From Clostridia bacterium (GTDB lineage: Bacteria > Bacillota > Clostridia > Oscillospirales > Acutalibacteraceae), in the NCBI GenBank assembly GCA_017521365.1, contig JAFXCT010000128.1:1-32138 (forward strand): a stretch of 32,138 nt of DNA. Reading direction: 5' to 3'. Position numbers and translations under genes: made by a program. Shown one piece after another: positions 23,170 through 28,971 of this stretch. The notes under the pieces were generated by a model that ran no database searches, was not told the DNA's origin, and saw only the letters and a program-made list of their open reading frames with translations. Positions within the stretch are counted from its first letter, which is position 1. Each line of letters starts with the position of its first letter.

Positions 23170-24612
23170 TTGGTATTTACGAGCATTGAGTTTTTTGTTT
23201 TTTTCCTTGCAGTTTATCTGCCGATTCTTCTGTTCAACCTCAAGCCGCTTCGCAATAAGCTTTCCGAAAAGACACAGCTTAGCTGCAAGCACTTCATACT
23301 TCTCGTTTCCAGCTATATTTTTTACGGTTGGTGGGATTATCGCTTTTGTCTGTTAATGCTTTTGCTCACCTTCGTTTCCTGGTTAAGCGCAAAAAACATC
23401 AGCCAAAACAAGCACAGACGGCTGTTTACTGTAACAGGCATAGTTTTTCCGCTTGTCATTCTCGGCTTCTTTAAGTATTTCAACTTCTTCGTTGACGGAT
23501 TTACTTCCCTTTTCGGTATCGAATCCGCAGGCGCACTGAACATAATTCTCCCCGTAGGCATTTCCTTTTATACCTTCCAGTCAATGAGCTATACCATTGA
23601 CGTGCTCAAGGGCACAATTGCGAGCCACAGCTTTTCCGACGTTGCTCTGTACATTTCGTTTTTCCCGCAATTGGTGGCAGGCCCCATCGTCAAGGCGGCG
23701 GATTTTATGCCCCAGTTAAAGAAAAACGAGCCCCTGAATTTATGCGATTTATCTGTCGGCCTTCAGATTTTTATGTTCGGTCTGTTCAAGAAAATCGTTA
23801 TTGCCGACAATCTTTCCGTTTTTGTTGACGATGTTTTTGCCAAGCCCCTTGCTTTTTCCTCGCTGTCGGTAATTCTTGCCGTAATATCGTATTCCGTTCA
23901 GATTTACTGCGATTTTTCGGGATATTCGGATATGGCTATCGGCGTTGCAAGGTGCTTCGGCTACAATTTCCGCCCCAACTTCAACATTCCCTATATTTCA
24001 AAAAACGTGTCCGAGTTCTGGAAAAGGTGGCACATCAGCCTTTCCGGCTGGTTGCAGGAATATCTTTACATTCCGCTGGGCGGCAACCGCAAGGGCACGG
24101 CACGCAAATATATAAACCTTTTGCTGACTATGGTGCTCGGCGGCCTGTGGCACGGCGCAAATTACACCTTTGTTTTTTGGGGTCTGCTGCACGGAGCTGC
24201 CCTGTGTGTGCATAAGCTGTGGCTGACGCTGAAGAAAGGCAAAAAGAGCTCCGGCGTTATCACGTCGGCGGCTTCGGTGCTGTTCACTTACGCCTTTGTT
24301 TGCGTGTGCTGGGTATTTTTTCGTGCGGAAAATTTCAAAACAGCAATTGACGTTTTATCAAAAATGTTTATCTGGAGCGGCGGCATAAACCAGATTTTCT
24401 TCTGGTCCGTTTTCAGCATAGTCCTGCTTGTTGCCGCAACGGCTGCAGCAGCTTTAAAAGCCAAAAAGGAAGGCAAAAAATCCGTCAACGGCTACTATCC
24501 CGTTTTCGATTTGAACAAAATAAGCGGATTAATAATCTTCTTCTCCGAGATTATGCTCATCATTATGTTTGCGTACACCGGTTCAAATCCGTTCATCTAT
24601 TTCCAGTTTTAA
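23170..24612 (+). CDS. MBOAT family membrane O-acyltransferase (AlgI/DltB-like)
   Basis: 480 residues with about ten hydrophobic segments. It starts at TTG 23170; its GGAGG site overlaps the last codons of the SGNH gene, so the two are translationally coupled. Landmarks are SSYIFYGWWDYRF (about 47-59), GISFYTFQSMSYTID, FPQLVAGPIVKA, YCDFSGYSDMAIG, the cytoplasmic EFWKRWHISLSGWLQEYLY loop, and LGGLWHGANYTFVFWG with the catalytic His328. The family passes acetyl groups from acetyl-CoA across the membrane to a periplasmic or extracellular acceptor handled by the SGNH partner. Without a polysaccharide synthesis locus nearby the acceptor is unknown. No clear terminator follows before the next promoter. 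Confidence 0.93.
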   Translation: MVFTSIEFFVFFLAVYLPILLFNLKPLRNKLSEKTQLSCKHFILLVSSYIFYGWWDYRFCLLMLLLTFVSWLSAKNISQNKHRRLFTVTGIVFPLVILGFFKYFNFFVDGFTSLFGIESAGALNIILPVGISFYTFQSMSYTIDVLKGTIASHSFSDVALYISFFPQLVAGPIVKAADFMPQLKKNEPLNLCDLSVGLQIFMFGLFKKIVIADNLSVFVDDVFAKPLAFSSLSVILAVISYSVQIYCDFSGYSDMAIGVARCFGYNFRPNFNIPYISKNVSEFWKRWHISLSGWLQEYLYIPLGGNRKGTARKYINLLLTMVLGGLWHGANYTFVFWGLLHGAALCVHKLWLTLKKGKKSSGVITSAASVLFTYAFVCVCWVFFRAENFKTAIDVLSKMFIWSGGINQIFFWSVFSIVLLVAATAAAALKAKKEGKKSVNGYYPVFDLNKISGLIIFFSEIMLIIMFAYTGSNPFIYFQF

Positions 24613-24633
24613 AAGCTGTCTACGAAGCGTAGG

Positions 24634-24662
24634 TTGTAAGTGCGTCCGGCTTAGCTTATAAT
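24634..24662 (+). promoter_or_regulatory. Promoter of the XRE-desulfoferrodoxin gene
   Basis: TTGTAA (24634-24639), 17-bp spacer, TATAAT (24657-24662). The ribosome site GGAG follows at about 24674. Confidence 0.7.
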
Positions 24663-24685
24663 AGCCGTGCAAAGGAGAAATGCTT

Positions 24686-25270
24686 ATGAACAACTACATT
24701 ACAGGTGCAACCGTAAAACGTCTTCGTGAAGAAAAAGGTCTTACACAGGCACAGCTTGCCGACAAAATCGGCGTTTCCGCCAAGGCTGTTTCAAAGTGGG
24801 AAACAGCAAAGGGCCTGCCCGATATAACGCTGATTGAGCCGCTTTCGCAGGCACTCGGCGTTTCGGTGCTGGAGCTTATGTCGGGCGATACGGTTATAAA
24901 CCAAAACGTTTCTGCGAACATTCTTCGCTCAAAATTTTACGTTTGTCCCGTTTGCGGCAACATTATCCGCACGACGGGTGATACGGTAATAAGCTGCTGC
25001 GGCATTACCCTGCCCCCTCTTGAAGCCGAAGAAACGGACGCAGCGCACGAAATAAAGCTTGAAAAGGTTGAAGACGAATATTATTTAACGGTAAACCACG
25101 AAATGACTAAAACACACTTCATTTCGTTTGTTGCCCACCTCACCTCGGACAAGGTGAATTTCGTCAAATTCTATCCCGAGGGCAACGCCGAAACCCGTAT
25201 GCAATTACGGGGCAAAGGCTGGCTGTACCTTTACTGCAACAAACACGGGCTGATGAAGCAGAAAATTTGA
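24686..25270 (+). CDS. XRE-family HTH fused to a desulfoferrodoxin (superoxide reductase-like) domain
   Basis: 194 residues from the ATG at 24686; an ATG two codons earlier is too close to the AGGAG site. Residues 8-65 are an XRE helix-turn-helix (LTQAQLADKIGVSAKAVSKWE). Residues 84-110 match the desulforedoxin iron site: CPVCGN (Cys87, Cys90) and CCG (Cys104, Cys105). Residues 118-191 match the catalytic domain of superoxide reductase, with ligands His121, His138, His144, Cys184 and His187 (CNKHGL). The Glu-Lys pair that normally precedes the first His (EKH) is replaced by Ala-Ala. I infer a redox or superoxide-responsive regulator rather than an efficient enzyme. The stop codon overlaps the -35 of the next promoter. 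Confidence 0.88.
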   Translation: MNNYITGATVKRLREEKGLTQAQLADKIGVSAKAVSKWETAKGLPDITLIEPLSQALGVSVLELMSGDTVINQNVSANILRSKFYVCPVCGNIIRTTGDTVISCCGITLPPLEAEETDAAHEIKLEKVEDEYYLTVNHEMTKTHFISFVAHLTSDKVNFVKFYPEGNAETRMQLRGKGWLYLYCNKHGLMKQKI

Positions 25271-25296
25271 CAACAATTCGTTTTCCGTGCTATACT
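25267..25296 (+). promoter_or_regulatory. Promoter of the GH99-like gene
   Basis: TTGACA (25267-25272), 18-bp spacer, TATACT (25291-25296). The -35 hexamer contains the TGA stop (25268-25270) of the upstream XRE-desulfoferrodoxin gene. Confidence 0.7.
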
Positions 25297-25324
25297 GCCT
25301 TTGAACGCAACGGCTCGCTGAGCA

Positions 25325-25385
25325 GGGTCGGATATTATCCGCCCGATAGGTTGTATAAGAATTTGCGGGCGCATAATATGCGCCC
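25325..25385 (+). other. Two hairpins in the 5' untranslated region of the GH99-like gene
   Basis: GGGTCGGATATTATCCGCCC (25325-25344) and GGGCGCATAATATGCGCCC (25367-25385) can each fold on themselves; the second is perfectly symmetric. Neither is followed by a T run, so they are not terminators. They may stabilise the mRNA or act as a protein-binding dyad. They lie between the promoter and the AGAGG ribosome site. Confidence 0.5.
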
Positions 25386-25404
25386 ATACAAAAGAGGTAT
25401 GAGT

Positions 25405-26529
25405 ATGAAATACGATATAGCAGCATTCATCTGGCCGTCCTACACGGGCGACGAGCCCCGTACACGCATTTTCTGGCCCGAGGGCTACGGCGAATGGCAA
25501 ACCGTCAAGGCAATGACAAACAAGGGCTACAAGGGCTGCCGCTGGCCGAGAATTCCGACCTGGGGCTACGTAAACGAGGCCGACAGCCGTGTTATGGAAA
25601 TGCAGATTAAATGCGCCGTTGACTACGGCGTAAACGTATTTATTTACGACTGGTACTGGTACGACAACCGTCCGTTTCTTGAAAACTGCCTGAACGACGG
25701 CTTCCTTAAGGCACGCAACAACACGGATATGAAATTTATGCTGATGTGGGCAAACCACGATGCGACCCACCTGTGGGACAAGCGCAATTCCGACAGCGAC
25801 CTTTCCACCGTTATATGGAGCGGTGTGGTAACGCCCGAAATCTTTTCAAACATCTGCGACAGAACGATTGAAAAATATTTTAAAAAGGAAAACTACTACA
25901 CGATTGATGGCTGCCCCGTTTATATGATTTTTGACCTTGATAATTTCATCCGTTCCTTCGGTACGAGTCAGGAATGTAAAAAAGCTATCGAAGAATTCCG
26001 CAGAAAGACGGTTGAAGCAGGCTTCAAGGGGCTTCATTTCCAGGTTGTATATTGGGGAAACAAGGTTTTTAACTGGCTGAGTGATAACGATGAGTGCAAA
26101 GGCTGTAAAGAATATGAGCTTTACAGCTACCTCGGTATAGATTCCGTAACGAACTACAACTGGGGCGGCTCGGTGCACTTCGACGGCGACTACAAGGACC
26201 TGACCGAAAAATACTGCCAAAAACTTGAAGAAGCAACGGAAAAGCTTGATATTCCTTACTATCCCAACATTTCCGTCGGCTGGGACAACAACGTAAGATT
26301 TTACGATTTTATGCCCGGCGTTGTTGAAAACAACACTCCGGAGAACTTTAAAGCCGCCTGTGAAAAGGTAAAAGCCTTTACAGACGACTCAATGAGCAAG
26401 GGCATTATGAAAGCACCGTTCATCACCGTAAACAGCTGGAACGAGTGGACGGAAACAAGCTACCTCCAGCCCGACGACCTCTACGGCTACGGCTACCTCG
26501 AAGCAATTAAAGAAACGTTTGATAAATAA
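25405..26529 (+). CDS. GH99-like / WbsX-family protein (glycan-acting, cytoplasmic)
   Basis: 374 residues from the ATG at 25405, preferred over the ATG at 25399 because of spacing from AGAGG. There is no signal peptide. Family features are an opening strand AAFIWPSYTGDEPRTRIFWPEG, the aromatic segment VFIYDWYWYDNRPFLENCL, FMLMWANHD, YMIFDLDNFI, and the C-terminal TVNSWNEWTETSYLQPD, followed by GYGYLEA. Pfam places such proteins in a WbsX glycosyltransferase / GH99-like TIM-barrel group found in polysaccharide loci and in glycan-use loci. Hydrolase versus transferase cannot be decided here. It has its own promoter and terminator. The gut-type neighbours favour a role in mannan or related glycan metabolism, which is inference. 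Confidence 0.82.
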   Translation: MKYDIAAFIWPSYTGDEPRTRIFWPEGYGEWQTVKAMTNKGYKGCRWPRIPTWGYVNEADSRVMEMQIKCAVDYGVNVFIYDWYWYDNRPFLENCLNDGFLKARNNTDMKFMLMWANHDATHLWDKRNSDSDLSTVIWSGVVTPEIFSNICDRTIEKYFKKENYYTIDGCPVYMIFDLDNFIRSFGTSQECKKAIEEFRRKTVEAGFKGLHFQVVYWGNKVFNWLSDNDECKGCKEYELYSYLGIDSVTNYNWGGSVHFDGDYKDLTEKYCQKLEEATEKLDIPYYPNISVGWDNNVRFYDFMPGVVENNTPENFKAACEKVKAFTDDSMSKGIMKAPFITVNSWNEWTETSYLQPDDLYGYGYLEAIKETFDK

Positions 26530-26535
26530 ACAACA

Positions 26536-26580
26536 CGAAACTCCGCCTGCCGATTGCTCGGTAAGCGGAGTTCGTTTTTG
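26536..26580 (+). terminator. Terminator of the GH99-like gene
   Basis: CGAAACTCCGC (26536-26546) pairs with GCGGAGTTCG (26565-26574) with one bulged A and a small inner CCG/CGG stem, followed by TTTTTG. Confidence 0.82.
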
Positions 26581-26618
26581 CTTTTTATTTACCCGGAATT
26601 TTTACTCCGATTCCTTTA

Positions 26619-26846
26619 TCATTTAGTACAAGCCTTTATCAGTCCTATTACGCCTGCAATAAGTAACACGGGCAGGAGAAGCAGCAAGCCGCCTGCAAAA
26701 ATCAGCAGCACGATAAGCAAGGGTATAGACAGCACAAGAAGGCATATTGCGGCAATTTTAGCCGCACCCCACGTCAGCTTAAGTGCCAGCCTGAAAGCAC
26801 AAACCAAAAGAACAACTGCAAGCACGGTAAAAAGAATTTCAAACAT
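26619..26846 (-). CDS. Small membrane protein of unknown function
   Basis: 75 residues from an ATG at 26846, preceded by AAGGAG (26855-26860 on the minus strand). It is almost wholly hydrophobic: two long membrane segments, about 3-18 and 30-65, the latter VLSIPLLIVLLIFAGGLLLL and onward, ending in a polar KACTK tail. A -10 TATAAT lies at 26884-26879 (minus), but no good -35 accompanies it, which suggests control by an activator or by the repeats just upstream. I recognise no named family. The gene is downstream of, and co-directional with, the Cys-motif HTH regulator. I reject the overlapping + strand frame because it lacks a ribosome site. Confidence 0.7.
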   Translation of the reverse strand: MFEILFTVLAVVLLVCAFRLALKLTWGAAKIAAICLLVLSIPLLIVLLIFAGGLLLLLPVLLIAGVIGLIKACTK

Positions 26847-26891
26847 TTAAATCACTCCTTCGTATTTCCTTTGACTATATTATACTGTGTT

Positions 26892-26955
26892 AACGCCAAT
26901 AACGCCACAGCACTTTGTGCAAAAAACGCCTGTTGATTTTTACACTTTGTGCAAA
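26892..26955. repeat. Clustered short repeats upstream of the small membrane gene
   Basis: CACTTTGTGCAAA occurs twice (26911-26923 and 26943-26955), 32 bp apart, about three helical turns. The first is part of the palindrome GCACTTTGTGC (26910-26920). AACGCC occurs three times (26892, 26901, 26925). The cluster lies just upstream of the small gene's -10, so it could be an operator array. Confidence 0.5.
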
Positions 26956-26969
26956 TTTAAATGCAACAA

Positions 26970-27470
26970 TTATCCGCCTGTTATTTCGTTATACTTTTCC
27001 ATATTGATTTTCTTATCGGCGAGCATCTGCTCAACCCACAGCTGCAGGGTTTCAACGGTAACCGAAATGTGCTCAAGCTCTTTCTGAATGCTGACGAAGT
27101 CCTTGATTTCGCCGTCGTCAATCGTGCCGTCGGCGGTAATTTCAATCAGCCGCTCCTGACGCTTTTTCATAGAATTGAGTGAGGAGAGCATTTCGAGCAC
27201 TATCTGCGCAAGGTCCTTTACCTTGATTTCGGGAACGTATTTTCTGCCGATGGGACAGCCCTTTGAGCAGTAACGGTTGCAAAGCGTGGGTTCGCCGTAA
27301 ATTTCCGAAAGCAGCATAACCTCGTCGGGCGTTATCGGAAATTTGCCGTTTTCTATTCTTTCAAGCCGCTCGGGCTGAATGGGGTTGTTCAGCAGCAGCG
27401 ATTTATCGCAGACCTCGTCCCTTGTAAGTCCGTGGCTCTTGCGTATTTCCTTGTAGATTGTATCCGACAT
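26970..27470 (-). CDS. Helix-turn-helix regulator with CxxxCxxxC motif
   Basis: 166 residues from the ATG at 27470, preceded by GAGAGGTG; the frame continues upstream into promoter sequence without another ribosome site. Residues about 5-58 form an XRE-like helix-turn-helix (LTRDEVCDKS, then ERLERIENGKFPITPDEVMLL). CNRYCSKGCPIG follows, with Cys64, Cys68 and Cys72. The C-terminal part (about 84-160) is helical and probably a coiled coil. I recall this Cys arrangement in Firmicutes HTH proteins; it may bind a metal or iron-sulfur cluster, but that is inference. It is transcribed divergently from the FAD oxidoreductase through overlapping promoters, so that gene is a likely target, along with the small membrane gene downstream. 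Confidence 0.8.
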   Translation of the reverse strand: MSDTIYKEIRKSHGLTRDEVCDKSLLLNNPIQPERLERIENGKFPITPDEVMLLSEIYGEPTLCNRYCSKGCPIGRKYVPEIKVKDLAQIVLEMLSSLNSMKKRQERLIEITADGTIDDGEIKDFVSIQKELEHISVTVETLQLWVEQMLADKKINMEKYNEITGG

Positions 27471-27492
27471 AATTTTTACACCTCTCAACGCT

Positions 27493-27521
27493 AATATATC
27501 ATACTTTCTATCTGCTTGCAA
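27493..27521 (-). promoter_or_regulatory. Promoter of the HTH regulator (shares its -35)
   Basis: On the minus strand TTGCAA (27521-27516), 17-bp spacer, TATATT (27498-27493). The same six base pairs serve as the -35 of the divergent promoter. Confidence 0.75.
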
Positions 27522-27544
27522 CTTATAGGCGGGTGTGATATACT
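27516..27544 (+). promoter_or_regulatory. Promoter of the FAD oxidoreductase (shares its -35)
   Basis: TTGCAA (27516-27521), 17-bp spacer, TATACT (27539-27544). TTGCAA is its own reverse complement, so it reads identically for both divergent promoters. Confidence 0.75.
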
Positions 27545-27591
27545 TTGAATCGGTAAATAACACTACTTATATTTATTATCGGGTGATAAGA

Positions 27592-28851
27592 ATGATTAAA
27601 AAATATGAGCTTCATACGGATGTGCTCGTTCTGGGCAGCGGCCCGTCGGGCTTTGCGGCGGCTTATACTGCCGCAAAAAACGGTGCAAAGGTCGTTCTCG
27701 TTGAGCAGGGCGGTGAGGTTGGCGGAATTTCAACCTCGGGACTTATGAGCCATTGGACGGGCAGCTGCGGCAGTCCGCTTTATTATGAAATTTTAAAAAG
27801 AACGGCGCAGGGCAACGAGGGCGAATTCAAGGATAAAATAATTGAGCTTATTGACCCCGAAAAGCTGAAAACGCTTTACCTTGAAATGCTCGATGAGGTT
27901 GGCTGTAAGCTGATGCTTTACACCTTTGCGCAGGATGCAATCTGCGACGGGGACAGGGTGCTCGGCGCAACCGTTTTCAACAAATCGGGCACAACGGATA
28001 TTTTTGCCAAAATTACGGTTGACGCCACGGGTGACGGCGATATTGCCGCCGCAGCAGGCGCAGAGTTTGTCCTCGGCAGAGAGAGCGACAACAAAATGCA
28101 GCCCGCAACGCTTATGTTCAAGGTTGGCGGCGTTGATTACGGGCGAGCCGTATTTCTGGGCTCGTTTGAGTCTACGTACCAAACGCCTGACGGTGAGCTT
28201 CAGGCACTTGCAAAGGAGCATATCCCCTACCCTGCAGGACACATTCTCACCTATAAATCGACGCTTCCCGGTGTTGTTACCTGCAATATGACGAACGCCG
28301 TTGAAATTGACGGCACGGTTGCCGACGACCTGACAAGGGCAACACTTACCTGCCGCAGGCAGATGGACGATATAGTCAGCTACCTTCGCAGGTTTGTGCC
28401 GGGCTATGAAAACTGCTTCGTCATCAGCTCGGCATCGCTTATCGGTATACGGGAAACGAGGCATTTCAAGGGCAGATACACGCTCAACGAGCAGGATATT
28501 CTTGAGGCAAAGGTGTTTGACGATTACGTCGTAAAGGATGCCTATTTCAATTTTGACGTGCACAACATTACGGGCGCAGGGCTTGACAAAACGGGTGCAC
28601 AGAAGCACTTTAAGCAGAAAAACGGCTACACTATCCCCTACCGCTGTCTTATCCCCGAGGTTAAGGAAAACCTTCTGCTTTGCGGCAGAAATATATCGGG
28701 CACGCATATTGCACACTCCAATTTCAGAGCTATGCCGATTTGTGTCGGCATAGGCGAGGCGGCAGGTGCCGCAGCATATATCAGCACAAGCCAACACCGC
28801 ACGCTTAGTGAAATTGACGCAAAGGAAATAAGAGAAGTTATCGGGATATGA
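27592..28851 (+). CDS. FAD-dependent oxidoreductase (FAD_oxidored family)
   Basis: 419 residues from the ATG at 27592, with GGGTGAT upstream. The N-terminal dinucleotide-binding motif is LVLGSGPSGFAAAYTAAKNG (12-31), ending in the acidic VLVEQ strand; GGISTSGLMSHW follows. VDATGDGDIAAAAGA is the second FAD motif. Near the C terminus, LLLCGRNISGTHIAHSNFR and the GIGEAAGAAAYIS helix match the PF12831-type group. There is no signal peptide. Substrates of this group are mostly unknown, and the genes are often found in glycan or sugar-acid loci. Divergence from a Cys-containing HTH regulator suggests substrate- or redox-linked control. No terminator is visible before the next promoter. Confidence 0.85.
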   Translation: MIKKYELHTDVLVLGSGPSGFAAAYTAAKNGAKVVLVEQGGEVGGISTSGLMSHWTGSCGSPLYYEILKRTAQGNEGEFKDKIIELIDPEKLKTLYLEMLDEVGCKLMLYTFAQDAICDGDRVLGATVFNKSGTTDIFAKITVDATGDGDIAAAAGAEFVLGRESDNKMQPATLMFKVGGVDYGRAVFLGSFESTYQTPDGELQALAKEHIPYPAGHILTYKSTLPGVVTCNMTNAVEIDGTVADDLTRATLTCRRQMDDIVSYLRRFVPGYENCFVISSASLIGIRETRHFKGRYTLNEQDILEAKVFDDYVVKDAYFNFDVHNITGAGLDKTGAQKHFKQKNGYTIPYRCLIPEVKENLLLCGRNISGTHIAHSNFRAMPICVGIGEAAGAAAYISTSQHRTLSEIDAKEIREVIGI

Positions 28852-28889
28852 ATTATAAAAACACATAACCGCTTCGTCGGGGCTGACAC

Positions 28890-28918
28890 TTGCAAAATTC
28901 CGATACGAAATATATAAT
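28890..28918 (+). promoter_or_regulatory. Promoter of the beta-helix protein
   Basis: TTGCAA (28890-28895), 17-bp spacer, TATAAT (28913-28918), the same hexamers and spacing as the DUF4838 gene promoter at 9869. Confidence 0.75.
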
Positions 28919-28971
28919 ATATCCGTAAGGCGGAAACGTCTGCGGCAAAAACGAACAAAGGGTGATGAGAA

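Noticed and set aside
24570-24600. tRNA T-arm-like string GGTTCAAATCC near the MBOAT end
   Set aside because: It is in frame within the MBOAT coding sequence (TGSNPF) and no acceptor or anticodon arms surround it.
26554-26850. + strand 98-codon frame overlapping the small membrane gene
   Set aside because: It starts within the terminator region, lacks a ribosome site and has Ser/Thr/Lys-rich shadow composition, while the minus frame has AAGGAG and a coherent hydrophobic protein.
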